A DNA stretch of 46,982 nt, taken from the NCBI GenBank assembly GCA_002787535.1, contig PCXB01000024.1, positions 1-46,982 on the forward strand. Reading direction: 5' to 3'. This DNA is from Deltaproteobacteria bacterium CG11_big_fil_rev_8_21_14_0_20_45_16. Lineage in GTDB: Bacteria; Bdellovibrionota; UBA2394. The notes below the pieces were generated by a model. The model did not search any database and was not told the DNA's origin. It saw only the letters and a program-made list of their open reading frames with translations. Of this stretch, positions 17,790-27,428 are shown one piece after another; position 1 is the stretch's first letter; every line of letters starts with the position of its first letter. The position numbers and the translations under genes were made by a program.

Positions 17790-19745
17790 ATGCAGTTTTA
17801 TAAAGTGTTGCGATTGAATCGTCTCGTTCTGGGCTTGAATCTATATATTATAACTTTTCTTTTTCAGTCCGTTCTTGCACAGCCCACTTCCAGCGAAGTG
17901 AAAACAGATGCTCAAGGATATGAGCAATTGATGTTAAGAATTCGATCAAGAATTCCACAACTAAGGGCTTGGGATGGAAACTATGCGAGTTTCTATACAT
18001 TAGCCTTAACTTATTTAGAACGAACTCATGGGACCTTATCTGATACAGAAGCGGCCTTGTTGGATGATATGGCAATCCTTCCAACGGATCACTTGGCCTC
18101 GGCACCTAATTTAAAAGATATTTACCTTGGTGAGATTGGAAAATTAGCGACGGATACGGATCAAGATATTCGCCAGGTTCGCTATGCGCTGACATTTCTT
18201 CATATGATAACATCTTGGAGAACAGGAGTCTTAGCGGAGCTAAGTACGGAGGGTCGAATCCAGCTGTTGGAACTGAGGCGTCAAGCTGGATCTGAATTGT
18301 CGGATGTTTATCTTGGGCTAGGACGAGGCGCGCAATTTCGCGAATCGGATATTTATGATTGGTATGTGAACTACTTCTTGCAAACCATTGCCGGCGCGAG
18401 GGACGGGCAAGAGCTGGTGAGAATTATTTCTGTGAGTACGCCTCGGAATGTTCTTTGGGAAGAAGGCCATCAAGATGCGGTGCGCCGGGCTTTAGGTTTT
18501 GTAGATCGGCTTAGGTTAAGTAATTCGGCTACAAGACAAATTGAGGGGATTTTAAAGGGTCTTTCCCGCGAGGAGCAGATTCAAATTTTGAGTCCACGAA
18601 TTCAACGAGTGGCCCAAAGAGATTTGGCATTATCCCAAAACTTGAATAACCTGGCTTTGAATCCCCCACTTCTGGCGGTGAGTGATATTGATTCTTTCTA
18701 CTTTGCTTATCACCTGGCTAGAGGCATTCAGATCGGCAATTCGCCGGATGCTGTAATCGAATTCTATTACGAATCTCTGGCGAGTCTTGGTCGGATTCTA
18801 ACATTTGCTAAGGACGAGCTTAGTAAATCGAGCGGATTAAGTCCTTCGGTAGCCATGGATCGAATTGATTTGTCGATTGGAGAGGATGATAAAATTAATC
18901 CCGAATTTGTCGAACAGAGTTTGACTTATATCACTCAGTCATTTGGCAAGATGATGTTGGACCATTTATTGGCGTATCGGAATGTTTTGGCAGCTATGAA
19001 AATGACACCCGCACAGATGCGTAGTTTTCTTAACTTGGTTTCGACGGTTGCTGATTTTGCAGATTCCGATTTACCGAGGCCCTTTGCAGTTTTGATTAGG
19101 GACCAATTGGTAGGGCTGATTTCAAAGAGTGCTTATGCTGACGAAGTTTTGATGGCCTTGCAATTTGATTCCATGGAAATGGATCCAAAATCTGATCCCG
19201 CTGATGTGGCTTTGCGAGATGCTTTACGAAGAATTAAGCAGGACTACTTGAGATCGCATTTACGTCCCTTTGGGCGCCTCGGAACCCATGAGAACGCGGG
19301 GGGCAAGAGCCTTGTCAAACTGCATCCGAGTTATCGAAATTTGGCCGAAGTTCTGTTTGCCTTTGTTCCTCCCGAAAAACTAACAGAAGCCGTAGCTCAA
19401 GCCAGAGCGGTTGATCGCGAAGCACAATACTCTGACCTTGGACGTTTTGCTGTCTTGGTCATGGATCTCGAAAAGATGTTGGGAAAAGAATTTGCACCTG
19501 AACTTTATTCGATTGCTGAACCCCTTCGCCGAGCCGTCTATGAAGAACGAGTCCGGTCGGGTCTTCAACTTACTGAATCTGATCAACATCCACTTTTAAA
19601 TTTTGAGGCCAGAGTGATGAGCCTGAGAAGAACTCATCCCAAGATTGGTCGGCTACCTTCGGAGAGTCGAGGGGCTCAACGGCGATCGCTCCATGAGGAT
19701 CCGGAAGAAGCTGCAGTAAGAAGTTTTTTTAGAAGCTGCCTTTAA
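17790..19745 (+). CDS. Large exported protein of unknown function
   Basis: A 651-residue protein starting after a GGGGG-rich ribosome site. An N-terminal Sec signal peptide (about 1-30, ending VLAQP) is followed by a long, mostly alpha-helical body without repeats that I can align. It contains no recognisable catalytic motif; the only mature Cys is the penultimate residue. The C-terminus is Arg-rich (about 620-640). I do not recognise the family. It follows the LpoA-like lipoprotein with its own possible promoter and ends 19 bp before the convergent dehydrogenase. A periplasmic or secreted structural or adaptor role is a guess. Confidence 0.65.
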   Translation: MQFYKVLRLNRLVLGLNLYIITFLFQSVLAQPTSSEVKTDAQGYEQLMLRIRSRIPQLRAWDGNYASFYTLALTYLERTHGTLSDTEAALLDDMAILPTDHLASAPNLKDIYLGEIGKLATDTDQDIRQVRYALTFLHMITSWRTGVLAELSTEGRIQLLELRRQAGSELSDVYLGLGRGAQFRESDIYDWYVNYFLQTIAGARDGQELVRIISVSTPRNVLWEEGHQDAVRRALGFVDRLRLSNSATRQIEGILKGLSREEQIQILSPRIQRVAQRDLALSQNLNNLALNPPLLAVSDIDSFYFAYHLARGIQIGNSPDAVIEFYYESLASLGRILTFAKDELSKSSGLSPSVAMDRIDLSIGEDDKINPEFVEQSLTYITQSFGKMMLDHLLAYRNVLAAMKMTPAQMRSFLNLVSTVADFADSDLPRPFAVLIRDQLVGLISKSAYADEVLMALQFDSMEMDPKSDPADVALRDALRRIKQDYLRSHLRPFGRLGTHENAGGKSLVKLHPSYRNLAEVLFAFVPPEKLTEAVAQARAVDREAQYSDLGRFAVLVMDLEKMLGKEFAPELYSIAEPLRRAVYEERVRSGLQLTESDQHPLLNFEARVMSLRRTHPKIGRLPSESRGAQRRSLHEDPEEAAVRSFFRSCL

Positions 19746-19764
19746 TCCAATTGTTGGCGTGGTT

Positions 19765-21381
19765 TTAGTGCTTAACCCAGCCAGAAAAATCCAAAGCCTT
19801 GCCAGTATGGCCATAGTCCACATCCATTTGTGCAAGCTGCAGCTTGGGAGCCAGATCTATATTCACGGCATGCCAGCGTGTGTAGCTATCCAAAACCCAA
19901 ATCCCACTTTCGCGGGTACCATTTCCTGAAGCTTTGGTTCCTCCAAACGGCAAATGAGCTTCAGCTCCGGTCGTGGAATTGTTAATGGAACTCATTCCCG
20001 CCTGAATTTCTTCTTTAAATCGAAGCATCAAAAATGGATCGTTGGTAAAAATAGCCGACGATAGACCGTATGCATGAGCATTGGCCGTCTCAATAGCTTC
20101 GTCAAAATCTTTCACCTTCACCAGATTTACGGTTGGTCCAAAAATTTCTTCTTGAAAGAGGCGCATCTCCTTGGTGACATTTTCCCAAAGCGTGGGGCCA
20201 ACATACAAGCCTCGATCGGGATCTCCCGAAAAATGAGGATAGGGATTTGATTTGGTAATTCGACCCTGACCGATTAATAACTTGGCGCCGTCTTTTTTAC
20301 CCCACTCCAGATGCTTCAAGAAATTATCTAGATAACGTTCGGCAAAAAGAGGGCCATACAGAACTTTCTCGTCTTGGACACAGTTTCCAATTTTAATTTT
20401 CTTCGCTTCTTCAAGAAACCGATTCTTAAATTCATCATAAATATCTTTGTGGATAATTATGTTTCCTGTTGATGTGCAGCGCTGACCGGCTGTTCCGTAA
20501 CAAGAAACAATACTCGTTGGAATTGCCTTATCAAGATTGGCATCTCGATTGATGATAAGTGGATTTTTACCACCCAACTCTAACGAGGGCGACTGTAGGG
20601 CTCTCCCGCAGATCTCGCCAATCTTTCGTCCTACCGCCGAGCTGCCGGTAAAAGAAACTTTGTGGATTTGAGATTTTTCAACATATTTAAGAAGTTTTTC
20701 ACCCGCTTGAGCTTCCCCGAAAATTACATTTACGACTCCCTTGGGAAATCCAGCCTCTTCAAAGCATAGCGCAAAAGCCAGAGCTGTGGCGGGCGCATCT
20801 TGAGATGGTTTCCAAATCACAGAATTTCCAGCTATCAAGGCGGGAATTATTTTCCACGATGGAACGGCAAAAGGAAAGTTGCTCGCCGTAATCATCAAGC
20901 AAACCCCAAGCGGTCTCCGGTAGGTCATCAATTCCTTATTAGGGAGTTCTGATGGGACGGTCTGTCCATAAAGTCGTCGGCCTTCAGATTGAAAAAATTG
21001 CGCCGTGTCGATGGCCTCCTGAACTTCGCCGAGTGATTCACGAAAAGGCTTTCCAATTTCGCGAGTAATAATCCACGCTAAGCTTTCTTTCTCCCTCTCC
21101 ATAACTTGCGAGAGTCGACCAATGGCGCTTCCCCTTATCGGGGCAGGAACTTTTCTCCAATTGAGAAAGGCCTCATTTGCGGTCTTAACAGCATTTTGAA
21201 CTTCTTCAGCTGTGGCCTTCGGAAAGCTTCCAACAATATCTTGATTATCTGAACTGTTAATGGATTTAAAATGTTGGCTTCCTCGAATGAGTTTTCCGCC
21301 AATAAAATGTCCGCCCTCAAGCTGAGGTCCGTAAGAGCTTGATTGCTTTCCAATGAGATTCCATGCTTCTGCCGTATTCAT
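19765..21381 (-). CDS. amaB: Aminoadipate-semialdehyde / piperideine-6-carboxylate dehydrogenase
   Basis: A 538-residue NAD(P)-dependent aldehyde dehydrogenase. It shows the folding motif MITASNFPFAVPSWKIIPAL, the catalytic Glu in LELGGKNP and the catalytic Cys in GTAGQRCTST. The C-terminal part INNSTTGAEAHLPFGGTKASGNGTRE plus a TRWHAVNID-like end is typical of the alpha-aminoadipic semialdehyde branch of the superfamily. It would oxidise 2-aminoadipate 6-semialdehyde (the open form of piperideine-6-carboxylate) to 2-aminoadipate. Its neighbour 43 bases upstream is lysine 6-transaminase, which makes that substrate; this strongly supports the assignment. Confidence 0.88.
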   Translation of the reverse strand: MNTAEAWNLIGKQSSSYGPQLEGGHFIGGKLIRGSQHFKSINSSDNQDIVGSFPKATAEEVQNAVKTANEAFLNWRKVPAPIRGSAIGRLSQVMEREKESLAWIITREIGKPFRESLGEVQEAIDTAQFFQSEGRRLYGQTVPSELPNKELMTYRRPLGVCLMITASNFPFAVPSWKIIPALIAGNSVIWKPSQDAPATALAFALCFEEAGFPKGVVNVIFGEAQAGEKLLKYVEKSQIHKVSFTGSSAVGRKIGEICGRALQSPSLELGGKNPLIINRDANLDKAIPTSIVSCYGTAGQRCTSTGNIIIHKDIYDEFKNRFLEEAKKIKIGNCVQDEKVLYGPLFAERYLDNFLKHLEWGKKDGAKLLIGQGRITKSNPYPHFSGDPDRGLYVGPTLWENVTKEMRLFQEEIFGPTVNLVKVKDFDEAIETANAHAYGLSSAIFTNDPFLMLRFKEEIQAGMSSINNSTTGAEAHLPFGGTKASGNGTRESGIWVLDSYTRWHAVNIDLAPKLQLAQMDVDYGHTGKALDFSGWVKH

Positions 21382-21424
21382 GGCGCCAGTATAGGAAGAC
21401 TGTCTGCCGAAATCAAAGAAAGTC

Positions 21425-22738
21425 TCAGGCTAGCGTTGATAGGGTTTTTCTTAAGATTTCTAAGCCTTCTTCAGCCTCATTTTTATGAATATCGAGAACC
21501 GGTCGAATTCGTATGGATCTCTGACCACAGGGCAAAATCATCAAACCATTAATATAAAGAGCAGCTATGGCCCGATCCCGAAGCTCTTTGCTGGGCATAT
21601 CAAAAGCCATCCACAGTCCAAGTCCTCGAGGGTTACTCATTATCTGATTGGCTTCCGAAATTTTTTGAATTTCTCCGAGCATAAATTCTCCCATATTTTT
21701 GGCATGCTCAATTAGGTTCTCTTCCGCTATGATTTCAATAAACTTTGTACAGCGAACCATATCCGTCAGGTTTCCACCCCAGGTGGAGTTAATTCGGCTT
21801 GAGACCTTAAAAACATTTTCAACTTCATTGAGACGTTCCATTTTGACGGCGCATCCACAGACCTGAACTTTTTTTCCGAATGCGATCAAATCAGGTTGGA
21901 CATCAAAATTTTCAAATGCCCAACGTTTTCCTGTAAAGCCAAAACCCGTTTGTACTTCGTCAAAAATTAACAAGGCATCATTTTCTAATGCTAAAGATTT
22001 TAGTCTTTGTAGAAATTCTTTTCGGAAGAAATTATCGCCACCCTCGCCTTGGATAGTTTCAAGCAAGATACAACAAATCTCATCGGGACGACTATGGAAG
22101 GCATTTTTTATTTCATCTTCAGCCTGGACTTCTAGAGCCTTCGTCTTTTCCATTGATTCATTGGTTAGCGGAAAATGAACTTTTGGGTTGGTAATGCGGG
22201 GCCAGTCAAATTTCGCAAAATACTTAGTTTTGTTCGGATCCGTGTTCGTAAGCGACATCGTGTAACCCGTACGGCCATGAAAGGCTTCCCGAAAGTGCAT
22301 GACCTGGACGCCTTTCTCCCCCTTTCCTGCGGCCATATTTTTTTGGACTTTCCAATCTTGAGCGGTCTTAATGGCGTTTTCAACGCCCAAAGCTCCCCCA
22401 TCGATAAAAAATAATTTATCGAACATTGGAGCAAACTGCTTATGGAAGCTCGATACAAAATCTGCAAACTGAGTCGTATAGATATCGGAATTTGAGATTT
22501 TAACTTTAGCTACTTCCAGGAGTTCCTTTTCAAACTGTGGATCTGCCATTTTGGGATGATTGAAACCAATAGGGTTGCTAGCAAAAAACGAGAAAAAATC
22601 GATATAGGATTTTCCGGTTTGGGCATCGACAAAGCGCGCACCGCGGCTTTTCTTATGATCAAAAACAACCTTAAAACCATCTACCAAAATGCTGCGTTGG
22701 AGAACAGGTAATACATCCTTTACGGCGGTATGTGTCAT
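21425..22738 (-). CDS. lat: L-lysine 6-transaminase
   Basis: A 437-residue PLP-dependent class III aminotransferase. It transfers the epsilon-amino group of lysine to 2-oxoglutarate, giving aminoadipate semialdehyde. Visible signatures are GGALGVENAIKTA, FREAFHGRTGYTMSLTNT, LLETIQGEGGDN, LIFDEVQTGFGFTGKRWAFE and the PLP-lysine segment LIAFGKKVQVCG, then SSRINSTWGGNLTDMVR. The Q-V-C-G and S-T-W-G-G-N-L-T-D combination is characteristic of Lat rather than other omega-transaminases. It is first in a two-gene minus-strand operon with the dehydrogenase that uses its product, and divergent to the dciA-like gene. Confidence 0.9.
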   Translation of the reverse strand: MTHTAVKDVLPVLQRSILVDGFKVVFDHKKSRGARFVDAQTGKSYIDFFSFFASNPIGFNHPKMADPQFEKELLEVAKVKISNSDIYTTQFADFVSSFHKQFAPMFDKLFFIDGGALGVENAIKTAQDWKVQKNMAAGKGEKGVQVMHFREAFHGRTGYTMSLTNTDPNKTKYFAKFDWPRITNPKVHFPLTNESMEKTKALEVQAEDEIKNAFHSRPDEICCILLETIQGEGGDNFFRKEFLQRLKSLALENDALLIFDEVQTGFGFTGKRWAFENFDVQPDLIAFGKKVQVCGCAVKMERLNEVENVFKVSSRINSTWGGNLTDMVRCTKFIEIIAEENLIEHAKNMGEFMLGEIQKISEANQIMSNPRGLGLWMAFDMPSKELRDRAIAALYINGLMILPCGQRSIRIRPVLDIHKNEAEEGLEILRKTLSTLA

Positions 22739-22838
22739 TTTACTAGCCTATCGAAAAGCTAAAGGGGGGGCAACGAGCGGATCTTAGCAAGCCCCGAGCT
22801 TCTTGGTGACAGGATCTGGTAATTGATGAGAAATTTAT

Positions 22839-23318
22839 ATGGTGAGTTCACGCAAGGGCGAGATGAGAAGTTTTTCGGATGTTTTAGGAAATGTTCGGCT
22901 GCCCAGTACCGTTAAAGAGCACCTGAAGAATCACCACATTTGGTCGCGTTGGCTAGAAATTGTCGGTCCGGAACTACATCGCGTGACGGCACCTCTCGAA
23001 ATTAAGAATCATGCCTTGGTTATTTCGGTAGCTCATCAAGCATGGGCTCAGCAGCTACATTTTTTGAGACCATCTATTCTGGCCAAAATTCGATGTATTT
23101 GCCCAGATTCCAAGCTCAAAGACCTGCAATTTCGTGTCGGTGAGATTGTTCGGTCCGAAGAGACTCAGACAAAGGATTCAAGCGAAGGGCTTCCAAGTTT
23201 TTTGGGCGATGGAACTTTGACCGAGCGACAGGAGATGACCTTGCGTGCCGTGGAGGATCCAGATTTAAGGATGAGCATTCGTCAGGCCATGCAGGCAGAA
23301 AAGCGCAGAAATTTCTAA
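22839..23318 (+). CDS. DUF721 / DciA-like protein
   Basis: A 159-residue soluble protein. The DUF721 domain (about 10-105) has IWSRWLEIVGPELHRVTAPLEIKNHALVISVAHQAWAQQLHFL, the typical KH-like fold signature. In many bacteria DUF721 proteins (DciA) load the replicative helicase DnaB; others are annotated as RNA-binding. The C-terminal 50 residues are polar. The ATG at 22839 is used; an ATG at 22863 has a better-spaced AAGGG and is a serious alternative, losing eight residues. It is transcribed alone, divergent to lat, and its stop codon abuts that of the convergent DUF1015 gene. Confidence 0.75.
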   Translation: MVSSRKGEMRSFSDVLGNVRLPSTVKEHLKNHHIWSRWLEIVGPELHRVTAPLEIKNHALVISVAHQAWAQQLHFLRPSILAKIRCICPDSKLKDLQFRVGEIVRSEETQTKDSSEGLPSFLGDGTLTERQEMTLRAVEDPDLRMSIRQAMQAEKRRNF

Positions 23319-23327
23319 TTAGAAATT
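23310..23327. repeat. 18-bp perfect palindrome over two convergent stop codons
   Basis: AATTTCTAATTAGAAATT reads the same on both strands. Its centre is the junction of the TAA stop of the dciA-like gene (23316-23318) and the TAA stop of the DUF1015 gene on the other strand (23319-23321). It may simply reflect two genes ending the same way, or act as a weak AU-rich hairpin for both transcripts. Confidence 0.5.
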
Positions 23328-24551
23328 CCCTAATTCGTAGGTAACCAGTCCCGAAACAAGTTTTGGATAAAAAAAGGTGCTTTTTTGGGGCATTCGTTGA
23401 CCCTGCTTTGCAAAATGAATGACCGCCTTTAAATCGGTAGGCGGAAGAAAAAAGCCTACCGATCGGTTGAGTGACTGAAGGCGCGTCAAATAATCTGGTT
23501 CCGTATGTTCGTAATTAATCCATCCCTTGGCTAGTTTGCTCACATCCCAACCAAGTAGCCCCTCGAAAATATCTCGGTGAAGCGAAAAAATCTCTAGATC
23601 CAGTGCATCTCGTCGATTTCGTTTCATCAAATAATGCTCATTACTCTCTCCAAAAGAAACAATCATATGGAGAGTGTCGTTCGATTCGGAGCTTAGTGCT
23701 TCCTGTAATTTACCCGTTCGAATCGGCGTAAGTTTAAAGATTTTCTCCAGCTTCTCTTTAAAAGCAGCGCCATTCGTAACTTCTGGTAATTGTATAATTC
23801 TATGAATGGGAAGGATGACAAAATTAGGATTTTCGATATTCGTAAAATAAGCTTGAGCATAACGATTACGCTCTGAAGGTTCTTCCCTATATAAAGCCAG
23901 GGCCGTTTCGTAACGATGGTGACCATCCGCAATCAACAATTGTTGATCCAAAAGCAAGTTCTGAATTGCAGTTAGGCTGGCTGAATCTTCAATTAACCAT
24001 AGGCGACGCTTGATATGCAAATCATCGCAAAGTTCCGCGCAGGGAGCCTGATTTTTATTGGTCTCGTATATTCTCTCCAGAATAAGTTGGGGATCTCGAT
24101 AGACCATGAAAATTTGCGAAAGCTCCGCGCCCATCACTTTTAATAGATTCAATCGATCAATTTTCGGTCCCGATAAGGTGTGTTCGTGAGGCAAAACCTC
24201 CTTTTTTTCGAATGCAGAAACTTCCAACAAGCCAACAAAACCAATTCGTGAAGTTAGTTGCCCATCGAGTTCAAACTGATCTTCGATAAGGTAAAATGCC
24301 GGCTTCGTGGTTTGATGAATAATTTTCTTATCCTTCCATTCTTGAAATAAACTTTTCATTTTCTCATAGCGAGATGGATCCGCCGGATCGCTAACGAGAC
24401 AAAGCTGAACGCTGTTGTAAGGGCTTCGGGCAAGAAGTTCTTGGCGATAATTCTCATTAATTACGTCGTAAGGAGGCGAGATTAATTTGGAGAGATCTTC
24501 GAAATTTGATTGGTCATAGAGAAAAGCTCGGTAAGGAAGAACTTTAGCCAT
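23319..24551 (-). CDS. DUF1015 family protein
   Basis: A 410-residue cytoplasmic protein beginning MAKVLPYRAFLYDQ. DUF1015 hallmarks are visible: SPPYDVINENYRQ near the N-terminus, LPHEHTLSGPKIDRLNLLKVMGA in the middle and the ParB-like motif LLIADGHHRYETALALYR. Members are often found with serine-biosynthesis genes and are related to archaeal SerK serine kinases through the DGHHR region, but bacterial DUF1015 is not characterised to my knowledge. The ATG at 24551 overlaps the purD stop by eight bases and is preceded by AAGGG. It is the last gene of the dnaX-to-DUF1015 strand run. Confidence 0.85.
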   Translation of the reverse strand: MAKVLPYRAFLYDQSNFEDLSKLISPPYDVINENYRQELLARSPYNSVQLCLVSDPADPSRYEKMKSLFQEWKDKKIIHQTTKPAFYLIEDQFELDGQLTSRIGFVGLLEVSAFEKKEVLPHEHTLSGPKIDRLNLLKVMGAELSQIFMVYRDPQLILERIYETNKNQAPCAELCDDLHIKRRLWLIEDSASLTAIQNLLLDQQLLIADGHHRYETALALYREEPSERNRYAQAYFTNIENPNFVILPIHRIIQLPEVTNGAAFKEKLEKIFKLTPIRTGKLQEALSSESNDTLHMIVSFGESNEHYLMKRNRRDALDLEIFSLHRDIFEGLLGWDVSKLAKGWINYEHTEPDYLTRLQSLNRSVGFFLPPTDLKAVIHFAKQGQRMPQKSTFFYPKLVSGLVTYELGNF

Positions 24552-25812
24552 TGGACACCCTTTTTGTCGGCAAGAGATATTTATAAGCACGCGTGCCGAT
24601 ATCACGCCGAAAACTTACATGGTCCAAAAATTTAAAGGACTCAATCAAATTATAAATTCGATTTTGGCATTCAAGTAAACTTTCTTCGAGGCAAGCCACT
24701 GAAAACAGTCTTCCACCATTGGCTTCATAGCCGCGAACACTTCGGCTCGTTCCAGAATGAAAAATCTTCAGCTCTTCAGAATCGCTTTGAATTTCCGGGA
24801 GTGCAAAGCCTTTCATGGGAGCCTCAGGGTAACCCTTTGCTGCAATGACGACATTCATCGCGACTCCAGGATTGAATGTCGCAAAACTCTGATTCCCAAA
24901 TTCCGTAGCGAGACGGCGATACATCGTGATTATGTCCGAATCCAATTTCATTAGGATCGACTGTGTTTCTGGATCACCGAGTCGACAGTTGTATTCTAGT
25001 AACGAAATATCCGAGCCAGAAATCATGAGCCCAAGAAATAGGAAGCCCTTATACTCAAGGCCTTCAGTTTCGAGGCCTTTAATTGTCGGTTGAACAATTT
25101 GCCTTTCGACTTGCTGCAAAAGTTCGTTATTAAAAAAGGGCGGTGGAGAGTAAGCTCCCATCCCACCAGTGTTTGGGCCAGTATCATTATCACTTAGGCG
25201 CTTGTGATCTTGTGCAGCTCCGATAAAGCAATAGGCTTTATCTCGCACCAGATAAAAGCAAGAAACTTCCTCACCTTGAATATAGTCTTCTATGACGATT
25301 GAATCATGAGATTTTAAACACAATTCTCCGAACTCACGAGCATCTTGAAGGGAGTTGGTGATCAAAACACCCTTGCCAGCCGCGAGACCCGAAGCCTTAA
25401 TGACGTAAGGAGTTCGGAATTGCTTCAAGGCGTCCTCAATCTCATTGGCGGATTTTAGGCTTAGAGATCGAGCTGTCGGAATTCCATAGCGCTCACAAAA
25501 ACTCTTAGCCCAAGACTTGTCGGATTCAAGCTTAGAAGAGGATTTAGTCGGTCCAATAATTTGAATACCCGTGCTAGCCATGAAATCTGCAATCCCATCG
25601 CATAGATATTTCTCTGGACCAACAATAAGAAACTCAAAATGATTTTCAATACAACGCTGCTTAAGCTGCTCAAAATTCTCAAAATTCCAAACTTTGCACA
25701 ATGACGAGATTGCATCGCTTCCCGGTGCTGCTTCGACTTGGTGACCTTGCTTGAGAAGATGCCAAACTAGTGCGTGTTCTCGTCCTCCTGATCCAAGTAC
25801 CAATACTTTCAT
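24544..25812 (-). CDS. purD: Phosphoribosylamine-glycine ligase PurD
   Basis: A 422-residue ATP-grasp enzyme catalysing the second step of de novo purine synthesis (GAR formation). It shows the N-terminal MKVLVLGSGGREHALVWHL, the ATP-grasp core YVIKASGLAAGKGVLI, the signature DNDTGPNTGGMGAYSPPP and the metal/ATP segment YNCRLGDPETQ. A strong ribosome site (GAGGAG) precedes the ATG. It follows purH by 20 bases and overlaps the DUF1015 start. Confidence 0.96.
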   Translation of the reverse strand: MKVLVLGSGGREHALVWHLLKQGHQVEAAPGSDAISSLCKVWNFENFEQLKQRCIENHFEFLIVGPEKYLCDGIADFMASTGIQIIGPTKSSSKLESDKSWAKSFCERYGIPTARSLSLKSANEIEDALKQFRTPYVIKASGLAAGKGVLITNSLQDAREFGELCLKSHDSIVIEDYIQGEEVSCFYLVRDKAYCFIGAAQDHKRLSDNDTGPNTGGMGAYSPPPFFNNELLQQVERQIVQPTIKGLETEGLEYKGFLFLGLMISGSDISLLEYNCRLGDPETQSILMKLDSDIITMYRRLATEFGNQSFATFNPGVAMNVVIAAKGYPEAPMKGFALPEIQSDSEELKIFHSGTSRSVRGYEANGGRLFSVACLEESLLECQNRIYNLIESFKFLDHVSFRRDIGTRAYKYLLPTKRVSNG

Positions 25813-25832
25813 GAAGCTCCTCTTCGAACTAC

Positions 25833-27428
25833 TTAATGCCTAAAATGCCGAATCCCCGTAAATAACATGCTTATTTTGCTTTGATTGCAAGCATCGATCA
25901 CTTGCTGATCCCGCATGCTGCCCCCCGGCTGAATGATTGCCGTAACTCCAGCTTGCTTCAAAAGTTCAATGCTGTCTGGAAATGGAAAAAATCCATCGCT
26001 ACCGCAAACTTTCAGTTTGGACTCCAAATTGGCGCTGCGCATAAGGGCTGATTGAGTCGCGAATTTTCGATTCACATCGCCACAACCGATGCCGAGAGTC
26101 TGCTCGCCGTTAGCAATAACCACGGCATTGCTTTTTAAATTTTTAGCTATGATCCAGCCCATTCGCAGGGCGCGGAGCTCTTCATCCGACGGATTTTTCT
26201 CAGTGACGCATCGCAGGTCTGGGCCCAATACATAGTCATTAAAAGACCCAAGGTAGTCGGTGTCTTGAAGGAGATAAGCCCCCGTCACTTTACGGAAATC
26301 AAAATAAGGGCGCTGTTCATCTTTTAGATCACCCACTTTCGGCAGGTGCATCAAGCGTAGATTTTTCTTTCGTTGAAAGATTTCCCTGGCCTCCACGCTA
26401 AATGATTCGGCACAAATAATTTCAAAAAAATTCTCAACAATCCGCTCGGCTAGACGGCCTTCAATATGTCCTGAAATCGCAACGATTCCTCCGAAAGCTG
26501 ATTCCGAATCCGCCTTCCAGGCTTGAACATAGCTCTTCTCTTCAGTTTCGCACCAACCTGCCCCGCAGGGGTTGTTATGCTTCAGGATTACGCAAGACTT
26601 TGGAGGAAGTTCCAAGAGGCAGCGCCAACCCGCGTCGGCATCTAAAAAGTTATTAAAAGAGAGTTCCTTGCCTTGTAAGCTTTGGCTCACCGGGAAATAT
26701 TCTTGGGGTCGAGTCAGTCTATAGACAGCGGCTTTCTGATGGGGATTCTCTCCATATCTTAAATCTTGCTGAAGTTTTCCATGAATGGAGTGATACAGAG
26801 GAAAATTCTTCCGCTGAAGTTCTTTGGTTTCATCAATCTCGTACTGACTCAAATGTTCCGCAACGCTGCTGTCATAAATCGCTGTGTGCCTAAAGGCTTT
26901 CATGGCGAGTTTGTAGCGATAAGCTAAATCAAACGGGTTTTGTGGGCTTTGTTTTAATCGTTGAATGATGTCTTTATAATCTTTTGGTTGAACGACTACC
27001 GTCACATATTCATGATTTTTTGCCGCCGCTCGAATCATGGCCGGCCCACCAATATCAATATTTTCGATGAGACTCGACCACGCAGGCTTCTTGGTTTCTG
27101 TTGCTACCTTTTCAAAGGGATAGAGGTTTACAACAACAAGATCGACCCACTTAATTCCATAGGTCATTGCATCTTTTTCGTGCTGGGGATCGTGCCTTTT
27201 TCCAAGAAGGGCTCCGTGAACACGAGGATGTAAGGTCTTAAGACGGCCCTCCATCATTTCAGGAAAACCCGTATAGTCACTTACAGAAGTTGTTTCAATA
27301 TTCGCTTCTCTTAGAGCTGCCGCTGTTCCACCAGTCGAAATGATTTCAACTTGGAAATGTTTCAAAGCCTTTCCCAACTCGATCAGGCCGGTTTTGTCGG
27401 AAACTGATATAAGAGCTCTTTTGATCAT
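25833..27428 (-). CDS. purH: Bifunctional AICAR transformylase / IMP cyclohydrolase PurH
   Basis: A 531-residue enzyme for the last two steps of IMP synthesis. The N-terminal MGS-like cyclohydrolase domain (1-200) shows ISTGGTAAAL, FPEMMEGRLKTLHPRVHGALL and ENIDIGGPAMIRAAAKN. The transformylase domain shows LRYGENPHQKAAVYR and the catalytic KHNNPCG segment, ending with the typical FTGIRHFRH. Its ATG overlaps the stop codon of lon2 (ATGA), so it depends on lon2 translation or read-through from upstream. Confidence 0.97.
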   Translation of the reverse strand: MIKRALISVSDKTGLIELGKALKHFQVEIISTGGTAAALREANIETTSVSDYTGFPEMMEGRLKTLHPRVHGALLGKRHDPQHEKDAMTYGIKWVDLVVVNLYPFEKVATETKKPAWSSLIENIDIGGPAMIRAAAKNHEYVTVVVQPKDYKDIIQRLKQSPQNPFDLAYRYKLAMKAFRHTAIYDSSVAEHLSQYEIDETKELQRKNFPLYHSIHGKLQQDLRYGENPHQKAAVYRLTRPQEYFPVSQSLQGKELSFNNFLDADAGWRCLLELPPKSCVILKHNNPCGAGWCETEEKSYVQAWKADSESAFGGIVAISGHIEGRLAERIVENFFEIICAESFSVEAREIFQRKKNLRLMHLPKVGDLKDEQRPYFDFRKVTGAYLLQDTDYLGSFNDYVLGPDLRCVTEKNPSDEELRALRMGWIIAKNLKSNAVVIANGEQTLGIGCGDVNRKFATQSALMRSANLESKLKVCGSDGFFPFPDSIELLKQAGVTAIIQPGGSMRDQQVIDACNQSKISMLFTGIRHFRH

